Positions 16,834-27,996 are shown, counted from the stretch's first letter. The stretch is 64,000 nucleotides of DNA from Paramesorhizobium deserti (GCF_001558695.1 NZ_LNTU01000038.1:248001-312000); one strand, 5' to 3'. Translations and numbers: made by a program. Notes: generated by a model not told the origin, from the letters alone.

Positions 16834-17574
16834 TCAAGGGGTCGGCTTGTCCGGCCCCTTAACTGTTTCGGGCGCGGCGAAATATTGCGGATGCTGCTGG
16901 CGCAGCACGGCGATGATCGAGTTGATGCGTGACAGATGGTGACGCATTGCCGCTTCGGCGCGCGCCGCGTCGCGGTCGCGCAGCGCATCGATGATGGCGG
17001 CATGTTCCTTGATGACGACGGGCTCGTTGAAGGCGAGGCTGAGATAGCGCACCCGGTCCATCTGCGCCTTTTGCTCGTTGATTAGCGTCCAGACGAGGCC
17101 GCGGCCCGATCCTTCGGCGATAGAGCGATGAAAAGCATCGTCGAGATCGTGGAAGAGCTCGCGCTCATTGACGTCGACCGCCTTGCGCTGGCGCTCGACG
17201 ATATCCTCCAGGCAGTCGATCAGCATCTCGGAGCGATGCACGCAGGCATCCCTTATCACCGCCGCTTCCAGCGCCTCGCGGATGAAGCGGGCATTGAGAA
17301 CGGCGGCCTCGGAGATCTTGCACACCTCGGTCGCCCGCTTGGGCTGTATGCGGACGAATTCGATCTGCGCAAGCCGGATGAAGGCTTCGCGCACCGGCTG
17401 GCGCGAGACGCCCAGTTGCTTGGCGATCTCGGCTTCCGAGAACTTCGCGCCAGGTGGCATCTGCAGGGTGAGAATGGCCGAGTGCAGCGTCGCGAAGACA
17501 CGATCCGCGATGGTCGGATCCCCGATTTCCGGCTTTTCCGCCAGCTTTTCCTCCTTGGTCGAAAGTAGGTCCAT
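16834..17574 (-). CDS. GntR-family (FCD) transcriptional regulator, probable uronate-operon repressor
   Basis: A 246-residue protein with an N-terminal GntR winged helix at about 22-90 (SEAEIAKQLGVSRQPVREAFIRL) and a C-terminal all-helical FCD domain at about 100-225 that usually binds a metal and a carboxylate effector (DDAFHRSIAEGSG, EHAAIIDALRDRD, AMRHHLSRI). It is divergent from uxaC across about 127 bp, as UxuR/ExuR-like regulators commonly are next to hexuronate genes. Repression of the uxaC-TRAP-kdgF-kduI-kduD operon, relieved by a uronate or KDG-type effector, is inferred from position. ATG 17574 is the only start in the conserved region. Confidence 0.9.
   Translation of the reverse strand: MDLLSTKEEKLAEKPEIGDPTIADRVFATLHSAILTLQMPPGAKFSEAEIAKQLGVSRQPVREAFIRLAQIEFVRIQPKRATEVCKISEAAVLNARFIREALEAAVIRDACVHRSEMLIDCLEDIVERQRKAVDVNERELFHDLDDAFHRSIAEGSGRGLVWTLINEQKAQMDRVRYLSLAFNEPVVIKEHAAIIDALRDRDAARAEAAMRHHLSRINSIIAVLRQQHPQYFAAPETVKGPDKPTP
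16836..16860. repeat. Inverted repeat at the tctA/GntR convergent junction
   Basis: AAGGGGTCGG, 5-nt loop, CCGGCCCCTT: a 10-bp stem with one wobble overlapping the last codons of the GntR gene. Neither strand has a U-tract after it, so a bidirectional intrinsic terminator is possible but weakly supported. Confidence 0.4.
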
Positions 17575-17701
17575 TTCGAGCCGTTTTCCCTATTTACAAA
17601 TCTACCATACCAGTTTTTACTAAGAAGGCCAGCCGCCGCCAGGATCGAATTTCCGGTCCTTTCGTGGGTACTGATAAATGATTTTGGGAGGGAATGCCTG
17701 C

Positions 17702-19144
17702 ATGTCGATGGCGCAGCAGCGCGCGCGAGGGCGTGAAGAGACATTGTTGGACGTAGACCGGCTTTTCCCGGCCGACCCCGGCACGCGTTCCGTGGCGCGC
17801 GAACTTTACGCCCATATCCGTGATCTGCCCATCGTCAGTCCGCATGGCCACACCGATCCGCGCTGGTACGCTGAAAACGAGGCCTTTCCCGACCCGGCGC
17901 AGCTCTTTGTCGTGCCGGACCACTATGTCTTTCGCATGCTGTTTGGCCAAGGCGTGAAGCTCGAGGAACTGGGCGTTCCGACGCGCGACGGCACGGCTGT
18001 CGAGACCGACAGCCGTAAGATATGGCGTCGCTTTGCGGAGAATTATCATCTGTTCCGCGGCACGCCCACGCGTCTCTGGCTCGACCATTCCTTCTCCACG
18101 CTGTTCGATATCGATGTGGTGCTCTCGGCCAAGACGGCGGATTTCTACTATGACCGCATCGCTGAGCGGCTGGCCCAGCTGGACTATCGGCCGCGCGCGC
18201 TTTTCGAGCGTTTCAACATCGAGGTGATCGCCACCACGGAGAGCCCGCTTGACGATCTGCGCTGGCACCAGAAGATCGGCGAATCCGGCTGGACGGGCCG
18301 GGTGATCACCGCCTACCGGCCGGACGCGGTGGTCGACCCAGCGTTTCAGGGTTTCCGAGAGAATATCGAAATTTTTGGCGAAATCTCCGGCGAAAATGTT
18401 GGAAATTTTGCCGGTTATCTCGACGCACATCGTGCCCGCCGCCGCTTTTTCAAATCGCTCGGCGCGACTTCCACGGATCACGGCCATGCGACGGCGCGCA
18501 CGGAGAACCTTGACCGTGGCGAGGCCGAGCGGCTCTATCAGAAGGCGCTTAGGGGGGATATTTCAGCCGAGGAAGCGGATGCCTTTCGCGGCCATATGCT
18601 GACCGAGATGGCGCGCATGAGCCTTGATGACGGCCTGGTGATGCAGATCCATCCAGGCTCCTGGCGCAACCATTCGCAAGCGATCTTCAACCGTTTCGGC
18701 CGCGACAAGGGCTTCGATATCCCGACGCGAACGGATTATGTCAAGGCGTTGAAGCCGATGCTCGATGTGGTCGGCACCGAGCCCGGCCTTTCCGTCATCC
18801 TGTTCACGCTGGACGAGACCGCCTATTCGCGCGAGCTGGCGCCGCTAGCCGGCGTCTATCCCTGCCTGAAGCTCGGACCGGCCTGGTGGTTCTTTGACAG
18901 TGCCGAAGGCATGCGGCGCTTCCGTGAACTGACGACCGAGACGGCGGGTTTCTACAATACCGTCGGCTTCAACGACGACACGCGCGCCTTTTGTTCGATC
19001 CCGGCGCGCCACGACGTCGCGCGCCGGGTGGACTGCGCCTTTCTGGCGGAACTGGTGGTAACCGGCAGGCTTCGCGAGGACGAGGCCCATGAGGTGGCGC
19101 ACGATCTGACTTACCGGCTGGTGAAGGAGGCCTACAGGCTCTAG
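17702..19144 (+). CDS. uxaC: Glucuronate isomerase (uronate isomerase)
   Basis: A 480-residue enzyme of the UxaC family, an amidohydrolase-fold isomerase converting D-glucuronate to D-fructuronate and D-galacturonate to D-tagaturonate in the cytoplasm. Family motifs: [18 protein letters not shown] (metal-binding HxH near the N-terminus), [37 protein letters not shown] and [21 protein letters not shown] at the C-terminus. ATG 17702 is chosen because GGGAGGG lies 8-9 nt before it; an ATG at 17678 in the same frame has no ribosome binding site. It is the first gene of the uronate operon, divergent from the GntR gene. No fructuronate/tagaturonate reductase is in this operon. Confidence 0.95.
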   Translation: MSMAQQRARGREETLLDVDRLFPADPGTRSVARELYAHIRDLPIVSPHGHTDPRWYAENEAFPDPAQLFVVPDHYVFRMLFGQGVKLEELGVPTRDGTAVETDSRKIWRRFAENYHLFRGTPTRLWLDHSFSTLFDIDVVLSAKTADFYYDRIAERLAQLDYRPRALFERFNIEVIATTESPLDDLRWHQKIGESGWTGRVITAYRPDAVVDPAFQGFRENIEIFGEISGENVGNFAGYLDAHRARRRFFKSLGATSTDHGHATARTENLDRGEAERLYQKALRGDISAEEADAFRGHMLTEMARMSLDDGLVMQIHPGSWRNHSQAIFNRFGRDKGFDIPTRTDYVKALKPMLDVVGTEPGLSVILFTLDETAYSRELAPLAGVYPCLKLGPAWWFFDSAEGMRRFRELTTETAGFYNTVGFNDDTRAFCSIPARHDVARRVDCAFLAELVVTGRLREDEAHEVAHDLTYRLVKEAYRL

Positions 19145-19191
19145 CCAGCGATTTATCAACGGGGCAGGTGCCCAAATCGGGAGGAGAAGAC

Positions 19192-20178
19192 ATGAAATAT
19201 TTTGGAAAATTCAGCGCCGCACTGGCGCTTTCCGCATCGCTGCTGGCGTCGATCGCCGCCGCGGGTGCGCAGGAGCTGGTGCTGAAATCCGCCGACACCC
19301 ATCCGGACGGCTATCCGACTGTGGAAGCCGTCAAATATATGGGCGAACTTCTTAAGCAGAAGACCAATGGCCGCATCGGTATCGAGGTCTTCCATTCGCG
19401 CCAGCTCGGCGAGGAGAAGGAAACCATCGAGCAGACGCAGTTCGGCGTCATCGATCTCAACCGCGTCAACATGGCGCCGTTCAACGGCATCGTGCCGGAA
19501 ACCGTCGCGCCTTCGCTGCCCTATATCTTCCGTTCCAAGGAGCATATGCGCACCGTGATGGATGGTCCGATCGGCGACGACATCCTGAAGGCCTTCGAGG
19601 CGCAGCAATTGATCGGCCTTGCTTTTTATGATTCTGGCGCGCGTTCCTTCTATAATTCCAAGAAGCCGATCAAGACGATCGACGATCTGAAGGGCATGAA
19701 GTTCCGCGTCATCCAGTCGGATCTCTTCGTCGACATGGTCAACGCGCTTGGCGCCAACGCCACGCCGATGGCCTATGGCGAGGTCTATTCCGGCATCCAG
19801 ACGGGGCTTATCGACGGCGCGGAGAACAACTGGCCGAGCTATGAATCCTCCAAGCACTACGAGGTCGCCAAATATTATTCGCTCGACGAGCATTCCATGT
19901 CCCCGGAAGTGCTGGTGATGTCGAAGAAGAGCTGGGACAAGCTCTCGCCGGAGGATCAGCAGGCGGTGCGCGAAGCGGCGAAGGAATCCGTCGGCAAGAT
20001 GCGCGAACTCTGGGATGCCAAGGAAAAGGAATCGCAGAAGATTGTCGAGGAGGCTGGCGTCGAGGTCACACACCCTGACAAGCAGCCCTTCATCGACGCG
20101 ATGAAGCCGGTCTACGAGAAATTCGCCAATACCGATGTTCTGAAGGATCTGGTGAAGCGTATTCAGGAGACGCAGTAA
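19192..20178 (+). CDS. TRAP transporter substrate-binding protein (DctP family), uronate operon
   Basis: A 328-residue periplasmic protein with a signal peptide ([20 protein letters not shown], cleavage after GAQ or nearby, about residue 26). DctP hallmarks: [62 protein letters not shown] with the carboxylate-binding Arg, and [23 protein letters not shown] 19192 follows GGGAGGAGAAGAC. It sits between uxaC and kdgF/kduI/kduD, so the ligand is probably a hexuronate or an unsaturated (oligo)uronate. The gap of 221 bp to the small permease gene is filled by a RIME-like element. Confidence 0.93.
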   Translation: MKYFGKFSAALALSASLLASIAAAGAQELVLKSADTHPDGYPTVEAVKYMGELLKQKTNGRIGIEVFHSRQLGEEKETIEQTQFGVIDLNRVNMAPFNGIVPETVAPSLPYIFRSKEHMRTVMDGPIGDDILKAFEAQQLIGLAFYDSGARSFYNSKKPIKTIDDLKGMKFRVIQSDLFVDMVNALGANATPMAYGEVYSGIQTGLIDGAENNWPSYESSKHYEVAKYYSLDEHSMSPEVLVMSKKSWDKLSPEDQQAVREAAKESVGKMRELWDAKEKESQKIVEEAGVEVTHPDKQPFIDAMKPVYEKFANTDVLKDLVKRIQETQ

Positions 20179-20186
20179 ACACGGAA

Positions 20187-20360
20187 GCGAGAGGGCTTTT
20201 TCGGAAGTCCTCTCGCAAGTTCCTCGCAGGCACCGACTATTTGGCCTTCGGGCCGTCTTCTCCCCGGTGGGGAGACGGACGTCGAGGGGAATGTCAGTGC
20301 CTCTTCTCCCCGATGGGGAGAGGGTGGCTCGCAAAGCGAACAGGTGAGGGGACGCGAAAA
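20187..20360 (+). repeat. RIME-like palindromic element between dctP and dctQ-type genes
   Basis: Several stems in a row: GCGAGAGG...CCTCTCGC (20187-20216, extendable to 13 bp capped by TTCG), TCTCCCC-GGT-GGGGAGA (20259-20275) and TCTCCCC-GAT-GGGGAGA (20305-20321), then GGTGGCTCGCAAAGCGAACAG and GTGAGGGG. The repeated TCTCCCC/GGGGAGA blocks and the tail match the Rhizobium-specific intergenic mosaic element type; related copies are at 30209-30337 and 34601-34683. Confidence 0.75.
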
Positions 20361-20399
20361 GCGTCGTTCACTATTCAGAAATACATCAAGGATCGTGTC

Positions 20400-20921
20400 A
20401 TGCAGACCGCCATGCGGCAAAGCGCTGCCGTTCTATCCCGCATCTCGACGCTTGCCCTATGGGCAGCCGGCATCGGTCTCGTCCTGATGACGGCCTTCAC
20501 CGGATGGCAAGTGTGGGCGCGCTATGTCCTCAACGCTTCGCCAAGCTGGACCGAGCCGCTTTCCGTTCTTTTGATGAATTGGTTCATCTTCCTGGGCGCC
20601 GCCGTCGGTGTGCGTGAGGGCTATCATCTCGGCTTCGACGTGCTTTTGTTCCTGCTGCCGGAGAAGGGCAAGGCGGTGCTGCGCACGATCAGCGATATGG
20701 CGGTCCTCTTTTTCGGCGTAGGCATGGTCTGGTACGGCTTTGATCTGGCGCGCGGCACCTGGTCGGCGGTGATGCCGTCGCTGCGCCTACCGGTCGGCGT
20801 CGATTACCTGCCCATCCTCGGCGGCGGCGTTCTCATCGTTCTTTTCACACTTGAGCGTCTCGCACGCCGCTTTTCCGGCCAGGAAAAGCTGGACGTCGAG
20901 ATGATCGACGCGACGGCCTGA
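20400..20921 (+). CDS. TRAP transporter small permease (DctQ family)
   Basis: A 173-residue protein with four membrane helices (about 15-37, 52-72, 92-112, 135-155), the standard DctQ layout. WQVWARYVLNASPSWTEPLS is the family signature around helices 1-2. The ATG at 20400 has AAGGATCGTGTC upstream; a longer open frame starting at 20241 would translate the repeat element and is rejected. It is 9 bp upstream of the large permease gene. Confidence 0.9.
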   Translation: MQTAMRQSAAVLSRISTLALWAAGIGLVLMTAFTGWQVWARYVLNASPSWTEPLSVLLMNWFIFLGAAVGVREGYHLGFDVLLFLLPEKGKAVLRTISDMAVLFFGVGMVWYGFDLARGTWSAVMPSLRLPVGVDYLPILGGGVLIVLFTLERLARRFSGQEKLDVEMIDATA

Positions 20922-20930
20922 GGCAGATCA

Positions 20931-22211
20931 ATGGCACTCACAGTTCTTTTCGGCACTTTCGTCCTGCTTCTCCTGATTGGGACGCCGATCGCGTTCTGCC
21001 TGGGGATCGCATCCTTCGCCACGGTTCTTTATCTCGGCATTCCGCCGGTGGTGGTTTTCCAGCGCATGAATGCCGGCGTCAGCACCTTCGCGCTGATGGC
21101 GATCCCGTTCTTCATCTATGCTGGCGACCTCATGGTGCGCGGAGGCATAGCGCAGCGGCTGGTCGCTTTCGCGGGTTCCCTGTTCGGCCATCTGCGCGGC
21201 GGGCTGGGGCAGGTGAATATCGCCGCCTCCACGCTTTTCGGCGGCATCTCCGGTTCCGCTGTGGCGGATGCCTCGGCGATCGGTGGGTTGATGATCCCGC
21301 AGATGAAGGCGCGTGGCTATGGCGTCGATTATGCCGTCAACGTCACCGTGACGAGCGCCATCATCGCGCTGATGATCCCGCCCTCGCATAATATGATCAT
21401 CTATTCGATCTCGGCGGGCGGCATGATCTCGATCGCCGATCTCTTCACCGCCGGCATCATTCCCGGGCTCCTGCTTGCGGTCGTCCTGATGGTTGCCGCC
21501 TGGGCCGTCGCCAAAAGACGTGGCTATCCGCTCGGACAGTTTCCGGGGTGGGTTGCGGTTGCGCAGCTGGCGGTGGCCGCCATCCCCGGCCTGATCCTGA
21601 TCGGCATCATTTTCGGCGGCGTGCGTTCAGGCGTTTTCACCGCGACGGAAAGCTCCTGCATCGCCATCCTCTACGCGGTCCTCATCACCATAACCGTCTA
21701 CCGTTCGATGTCGCTGAGCGACTTCGCCGAGGCAACGATGGGCGCGGTGCGCACCACGGCGATGGTGCTCCTCATCATCGGTGCCGCCGCCTCCTTCGGC
21801 TGGCTGCTCGCATTCCTGCGCGTGCCGGCAACGATGATCGCCTTCATGCAGTCGATATCGAGCGAGCCGCTTGTCATCTTCCTGCTGATCAATGTTCTGC
21901 TGCTCTTCCTGGGCACCTTCATGGACATGTCGCCGCTGATCATCATCACCACTCCGATCTTCCTGCCGGTCGTCCAGGCCTATGGCATGGATCCCGTGCA
22001 TTTCGGTGTGCTGCTCGTGCTCAATCTCGGTATCGGCCTGTGCACGCCGCCCGTGGGCGCGGTGCTTTTCGTTGGCTGCGCGGTGGGCAAGATCAGGATC
22101 TGGGAGGCGATGCGCACGATCTGGCCGTTCTATTGCGGCGCGCTCGCTGTGCTGATGCTGGTCACCTACATCCCGGCGCTGTCGTTGTGGCTGCCGAAAC
22201 TGTTTCATTAG
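20931..22211 (+). CDS. TRAP transporter large permease (DctM family)
   Basis: A 426-residue membrane protein with about 12 helices, typical DctM length. Motifs: IPFFIYAGDLMVRGGIAQRL, GGISGSAVADASAIGGLMIP, IPPSHNMIIYSISAG and FLGTFMDMSPLIIITTPIFL, with LNLGIGLCTPPVGAVLFVG near the C-terminus. It forms the ion-coupled uptake channel with the DctQ subunit for the substrate carried by the binding protein at 19192. ATG 20931 follows GAGGCAGATCA. Confidence 0.94.
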   Translation: MALTVLFGTFVLLLLIGTPIAFCLGIASFATVLYLGIPPVVVFQRMNAGVSTFALMAIPFFIYAGDLMVRGGIAQRLVAFAGSLFGHLRGGLGQVNIAASTLFGGISGSAVADASAIGGLMIPQMKARGYGVDYAVNVTVTSAIIALMIPPSHNMIIYSISAGGMISIADLFTAGIIPGLLLAVVLMVAAWAVAKRRGYPLGQFPGWVAVAQLAVAAIPGLILIGIIFGGVRSGVFTATESSCIAILYAVLITITVYRSMSLSDFAEATMGAVRTTAMVLLIIGAAASFGWLLAFLRVPATMIAFMQSISSEPLVIFLLINVLLLFLGTFMDMSPLIIITTPIFLPVVQAYGMDPVHFGVLLVLNLGIGLCTPPVGAVLFVGCAVGKIRIWEAMRTIWPFYCGALAVLMLVTYIPALSLWLPKLFH

Positions 22212-22212
22212 A

Positions 22213-22257
22213 GCATGATGCCGAAAAGTGCGTAGCAGTTTTCGGATGACATCATGC
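22213..22257 (+). repeat. Short palindromic repeat between the TRAP permease gene and kdgF
   Basis: GCATGATG CCGAAAA ... TTTTCGG ATGA CATCATGC: an imperfect palindrome whose outer arms (22213-22220 and 22250-22257) are perfect. This GCATGATG/CCGAAAA/TTTTCGG pattern is common in intergenic DNA of Rhizobiales. A degenerate relative is at 48141-48200. Confidence 0.7.
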
Positions 22258-22280
22258 GCCCACGCAATACGAGGTATGAA

Positions 22281-22601
22281 ATGACGGATCGACAAAATCC
22301 CCTTCCATGGGTCGAGACCGGGGGAGGGGTAAGCCGCCGCGTGCTTTCCCACACGCCGGAGGTGATGCTGGTGGAATTCCGCTTTGGGCCCGACGGGTTT
22401 GGCGCGCCGCACCATCACCCCCATATCCAGGCGACCTATGTACGCGAGGGCCGCTTCGAGTTTACCATCGATGGCGTTGCGCACATCGTCAGCGCAGGCG
22501 ACACGCTGATCGTGCCCTCCAATGCGGTGCACTCCTGCCGGGCGCTCGAGCCGGGAACATTGATCGACGTGTTCACCCCGCGTCGCGACGATTTCCTCTG
22601 A
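22281..22601 (+). CDS. kdgF: Cupin protein KdgF (unsaturated uronate linearisation)
   Basis: A 106-residue single-domain cupin. The metal motif APHHHPHIQATYV (about residues 40-52) with the His/His/Gln pattern of KdgF and a distal His in SNAVHSC fit that family, which converts 4,5-unsaturated galacturonate or guluronate to the linear ketone DKI in pectin and alginate catabolism. Position immediately before kduI and kduD supports the call. ATG 22281 follows GAGGTATGAA; an upstream in-frame ATG at 22254 lies within the palindromic repeat. Confidence 0.88.
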   Translation: MTDRQNPLPWVETGGGVSRRVLSHTPEVMLVEFRFGPDGFGAPHHHPHIQATYVREGRFEFTIDGVAHIVSAGDTLIVPSNAVHSCRALEPGTLIDVFTPRRDDFL

Positions 22602-22641
22602 TCATATCCATATCCCAATTCGAAAACACGAGGAGGCAGAG

Positions 22642-23469
22642 ATGCTGAAAACCGAAACGCGCCAGGCTATCGACCCGCGCCATGCAAAGACGCTGGACAC
22701 GGCGGCGCTTCGCAAGGAGTTCCTGATCGAGGACCTCTTCACCGAGGGCAGGATCAATCTCGTCTACAGTCATCTCGACCGCATGATCGTCGGCGGGGCG
22801 GCGCCAGGCGCGACCACGCTTGAGCTCAAGGAGACCAAGGAAACCGGCACGCCGGGCTTCCTCGACCGGCGTGAGGCCGTGATCGTCAATGTCGGCGGTG
22901 AGGGCACGGTCTCGGTCGGCGGCACGGATCATACGCTCGGCAATCGTGACATGCTCTATGTTGGCATGGGCGCCGGCGCGCTGACCTTTTCGGGCAAGGA
23001 TGCGCGCTTCTACATCCTTTCCGCGCCCGCCCATCGCGCGCTGCCGACAAGGCTGGTGCGGATCGCCGACGCCAAGCGTATCGATCTCGGCGACCGGGCG
23101 ACCTCCAACGAGCGCTCCATCTTCCAGTTCGTTCATCCCGACGTGATGGAATCCTGCCAGCTCGTCGTCGGCATGACCAAGCTCGCGGAAGGCTCCGTCT
23201 GGAACACGATGCCGGCCCATGTCCACGACCGGCGCTCTGAAGCCTATCTCTATTTCGACCTGCCGGAGGACCAGCGCGTCTTCCATTTCATGGGCGAGCC
23301 CTCCGAAACCCGCCATATGGTGGTGAAAAACGAACAGGCGATCCTTTCGCCGGGCTGGTCGGTGCATTGCGGCGCCGGCACCGCGTCCTATACCTTCATC
23401 TGGGCGATGGCGGGCGACAATGTCGATTACCGCGATGTCGATATGGTGAAGATGGAGGATCTGCGGTGA
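22642..23469 (+). CDS. kduI: 5-dehydro-4-deoxy-D-glucuronate isomerase
   Basis: A 275-residue KduI, an all-beta cupin-like zinc enzyme that isomerises DKI to 2,5-diketo-3-deoxygluconate (DKII). Motifs: LTFSGKDARFYILSAPAH in the centre and the metal site NTMPAHVHDRRSEAYLYF (about residues 190-208, two His and Glu), with a further His in GWSVHCGAGT. It acts after KdgF and before KduD. Its ATG 22642 follows GAGGAGGCAGAG-like purines, and its stop overlaps the GTG start of kduD. Confidence 0.96.
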   Translation: MLKTETRQAIDPRHAKTLDTAALRKEFLIEDLFTEGRINLVYSHLDRMIVGGAAPGATTLELKETKETGTPGFLDRREAVIVNVGGEGTVSVGGTDHTLGNRDMLYVGMGAGALTFSGKDARFYILSAPAHRALPTRLVRIADAKRIDLGDRATSNERSIFQFVHPDVMESCQLVVGMTKLAEGSVWNTMPAHVHDRRSEAYLYFDLPEDQRVFHFMGEPSETRHMVVKNEQAILSPGWSVHCGAGTASYTFIWAMAGDNVDYRDVDMVKMEDLR

Positions 23470-24224
23470 GCGGGCTCTTCGATCTCTCTGGCCGCCGCGC
23501 CTTCGTAACCGGTGCGAATACCGGTATCGGACAGGCGATCGCGCTCTCGCTTGGCAAGGCTGGTGCGCAAGTGATCTGCGCCGGCCGATCCTCGATGGCC
23601 GAGACGCTTGATCAACTCGAGGAAGCCGGCGCGACGGGGTTCGAGTGCCTGACCGATTTTGCCGACAAGGACGCCGCCGTCGCAGCTTTCGGGAAGGCGG
23701 CGGAGGACCACGGCTCCATCGATATTCTCGTCAACAATGCCGGCATCATCCGGCGTGCTGACGCGGTCGATTTCACGGAAGCCGACTGGGACGCGGTGAT
23801 GGACGTCAACCTGAAGTCCGTCTTCTTCCTGTGCCAGGCTTTCGCCCGCGATGTTTTCGCCCGACAGGCGGAGGGGACCATCATCAACATCGCCTCGATG
23901 CTGTCCTTCCAGGGCGGCATCCGTGTCGCGTCCTATACGGCTTCCAAGAGCGGCATTGCCGGTCTGACGAAGCTGCTCGCTTGCGAATGGGCTGGCAAGG
24001 GCATCAATGTCAACGCGATCGCGCCCGGCTATATCGCCACCAACAACACCGAGGCGCTGCGCGCCGACCGGCAGCGCAACGAGGATATCCTCAAGCGTAT
24101 TCCGGCTGGCCGCTGGGGTGAGGCGTCGGATATTGGCGGTGCCGCGGTGTTCCTGGCATCGAAGGTGGCGCGCTACGTCCATGGCGCGGTGATCCCAGTT
24201 GATGGCGGGTGGCTGGCGCGGTAA
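23466..24224 (+). CDS. kduD: 2-dehydro-3-deoxy-D-gluconate 5-dehydrogenase
   Basis: A 252-residue classical SDR reducing DKII to 2-keto-3-deoxygluconate. Nucleotide-binding TGANTGIGQAIA (about 15-26), NNAGIIRRADAVDF, catalytic Ser in NIASMLSFQGG and YTASKSG (Tyr-x-x-x-Lys), and NAIAPGYIATNNTEALR, all characteristic of KduD. The start GTG 23466 overlaps the kduI stop (GTGA), so translation is coupled. The product enters the KDG kinase/aldolase route, whose genes are not in this window. It is the last gene of the uronate operon. Confidence 0.95.
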   Translation: MSGLFDLSGRRAFVTGANTGIGQAIALSLGKAGAQVICAGRSSMAETLDQLEEAGATGFECLTDFADKDAAVAAFGKAAEDHGSIDILVNNAGIIRRADAVDFTEADWDAVMDVNLKSVFFLCQAFARDVFARQAEGTIINIASMLSFQGGIRVASYTASKSGIAGLTKLLACEWAGKGINVNAIAPGYIATNNTEALRADRQRNEDILKRIPAGRWGEASDIGGAAVFLASKVARYVHGAVIPVDGGWLAR

Positions 24225-24236
24225 GTCGTTAATCGG

Positions 24237-24747
24237 CTACCGGCCTTGGGGCCTGTGGGTCAGCCGCCCCTCATCGTCGATCAGTATGAGACGCGCGGGG
24301 CGGCATCTCCCCATTGCCAGAGCACGAGATTGAGATCCGTCTCCTCCGTGCCCGACGCATAACTCCGGACAAGCAATGCCTGGTAGCCTTTGGCAATCAG
24401 CCGCCGGGCAAAGGCTTGCGTCCGTGCCTTTCCAGTTGTCTTCATCTGATCGCGCCAGGTGCTATCGGCAAGGGTGGCGGCATCCATGCCTTCCGCTCTA
24501 AGGGCCGTGTCGTCTCGGCTGTCGAAGACGTGGTCGATCTCCGCTTCGTAGGAGACGAGGGTGGTAGGCTGAAGTTGCCGACCTGGTTTGCCTCCCTGAG
24601 CGCGGTCAGCGCCGATAGCGATGTGTAGAGCGCGGGCGTTCCCTTCGGATTGAAGCGTCCGCCATAGAGTGCGCCCCCACGTCCCGAGAGCGGTTCATGC
24701 GCATAGACCGGATTGGGGGCGCGAAAAAGCTGGCCGCAATAGGGCAT
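24237..24747 (-). pseudogene. RES-domain toxin (ParT/MbcT-like) with two frameshifts
   Basis: Three pieces in different frames together make a RES-domain protein. The first (from ATG 24747) reads MPYCGQLFRAPNPVYAHEPL and GGALYGGRFNPKGTPALYTS up to NQVGN. A one-base loss near 24572 moves the rest, QPTTLVSYEAEIDHVFDSRD to LVLWQWGDAAPRVSY, into another frame that stops at 24281. A further shift restores LIDDEGRLTHRPQGR to a stop at 24237. RES toxins attack NAD+ or nucleotide enzymes and are kept silent by the upstream Xre/ParS antitoxin. The toxin should be inactive as written; sequencing error cannot be excluded. Confidence 0.8.
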
Positions 24748-24755
24748 TGCCGATG

Positions 24756-25121
24756 TCAGGCGTGAACGCCGGCATCGACCGCGTCGATATAGTCGAGCAC
24801 CTCGTCGGCGCGTCCGCTGCGCACCAACTGCATGGCGGTCTCGCCGGAGAAGCCGGGCAGCGGCTCGGACCGATACCAGGCATAGGCCATCAGGGCGGAG
24901 CCGAAACGCGGCTCGACCTTGTTGAGGACCTCGACCATCTCACGCAACCGCTTCTGTGTCCTGTCGGAGCGGACACGGTCCTTGCGCTGCACCGCATCCC
25001 GACCGAGACCCGCGGTTCGCGCCACTTCCTCGCTGGTCGTGCGCAGCGCTTCGGCGATCTTGCGCGGAGCAAAAAAGCCATTGTCCGCATACTGAACCAG
25101 TCTTATTTCGCCTTCCTCGAG
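24756..25121 (-). pseudogene. Xre/MbcA/ParS-type antitoxin, no standard start codon
   Basis: The conserved frame reads from about 25121 (LEEGEIRLVQYADNGFFAP) through KVEPRFGSALMAYAWYRSEP and GRADEVLDYIDAVDAGVHA, the typical toxin-binding C-terminal domain of ParS/MbcA antitoxins paired with RES toxins. Upstream the frame stays open to a TGA inside the end of aglK, but contains no ATG, GTG or TTG before the GTG at 25025, which would remove the N-terminal DNA-binding half. Either the start was lost or a rare start is used. Given the frameshifted toxin 8 bp downstream, decay of the whole module is the likely explanation. Confidence 0.65.
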
Positions 25122-25192
25122 TAGTGCCGCATATACTGACGTAATATAGCGTCTAAATGTGCGGTATTCGAGGAATTGGAGCTGGAGCCGCC

Positions 25193-26278
25193 TTACCGCA
25201 GCGCTTTTCCATCCGCGTCAAAGAGGTGCAGCTTGGCCGGATCGGCGGTCAGGCGCGCCTTGTCTCCGCGCTCGAAGGGCTGGTTACCGGGAAGCTTGGC
25301 GATCAGCGGTTCCTCGCCGGACAGGCCCTCGACATAGAGAAGCGTGACCTCGCCCAGCGCTTCGATGATCGAGATCGTGCCCTCGATGATGAAATCCTCG
25401 CCAGTGGCGATCATCAGATCCTCCGGCCGCACACCGAAGCTCACCGCCGCGCCCTTTTGCGTTTCCGGCGTGGCGATATCGAGCGTGATCTGCCGGTTCT
25501 GCGGAAGGGCGACCGTGGTCTTCGCGCCGGTGTCGACGATCGTGGCGGGAATGATATTCATCGCCGGCGAACCGATGAATTTGGCGACGAAGAGATTGGC
25601 CGGGCGCTCATAGAGCTCCATCGGGGCGCCGACCTGTTCGATAACACCGCGTGACAAAACGACAATGCGATCGGCAAGCGTCATCGCTTCCACCTGATCG
25701 TGGGTGACATAGATCATGGTGGTGTCAGGCATTGCCTCGCTGAGCTTGGCGATCTCGATGCGGGTCGCCACGCGAAGTGCGGCGTCGAGGTTCGACAGGG
25801 GTTCGTCGAAGAGGAATACCTTCGGGTCGCGGCAGATCGCCCGTCCGATGGCTACGCGCTGGCGCTGGCCGCCGGAAAGTGCTTTCGGCAGGCGGTCGAG
25901 ATAATCGGTCAGTTGCAGGATATTCGCCGCCGAGCGCACGCGGCGATCGATCTCCTGCTTCGATTCCCGCGCGATGCGCATGCCGAAGGCCATGTTGTCA
26001 TAGACCGTCATGTGCGGGTAAAGCGCATATGACTGGAACACCATGGCGATGCCCCTTTTTGACGGCGGAACATCGTTGACCATCTCGCCGCCGATTTCCA
26101 GCGTGCCGCCGGAAATATCCTCGAGCCCGGCGATCATCCTGAGAAGGGTCGACTTGCCGCATCCGGAGGGGCCGACGAAGACGATGAATTCGCCTTCCTC
26201 GATTTCCAGGTCGATCCCGTGGATCACCTTGACGTTGCCATAGGACTTCTGGATGTCCTTCAAACGTACTGCCGTCAT
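25193..26278 (-). CDS. aglK: Alpha-glucoside ABC transporter ATP-binding protein
   Basis: A 361-residue MalK/UgpC-type ATPase. The nucleotide-binding domain occupies about 1-235: Walker A GPSGCGKST, Q-loop VFQSYALYPHMTV, signature LSGGQRQRVAIGRA, Walker B VFLFDEPLSNLD and switch VTHDQVEAM. The C-terminal TOBE/regulatory domain (about 240-361) carries VRPEDLMIATGEDFIIEG. It energises the AglFG membrane pair and is the last gene of the aglEFGAK order known from Sinorhizobium meliloti. ATG 26278 follows GGAGGGAGGGACACT, 17 bp after aglA. Confidence 0.94.
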   Translation of the reverse strand: MTAVRLKDIQKSYGNVKVIHGIDLEIEEGEFIVFVGPSGCGKSTLLRMIAGLEDISGGTLEIGGEMVNDVPPSKRGIAMVFQSYALYPHMTVYDNMAFGMRIARESKQEIDRRVRSAANILQLTDYLDRLPKALSGGQRQRVAIGRAICRDPKVFLFDEPLSNLDAALRVATRIEIAKLSEAMPDTTMIYVTHDQVEAMTLADRIVVLSRGVIEQVGAPMELYERPANLFVAKFIGSPAMNIIPATIVDTGAKTTVALPQNRQITLDIATPETQKGAAVSFGVRPEDLMIATGEDFIIEGTISIIEALGEVTLLYVEGLSGEEPLIAKLPGNQPFERGDKARLTADPAKLHLFDADGKALR

Positions 26279-26295
26279 AGTGTCCCTCCCTCCGG

Positions 26296-27975
<1,680 letters not shown>

Positions 27976-27996
27976 GAAGAATATGCCCGTATATGT

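Noticed and set aside
20241-20399. N-terminal extension of the TRAP small permease
   Set aside because: The extra 53 codons are the translated RIME-like repeat; ATG 20400 begins the family-conserved region.
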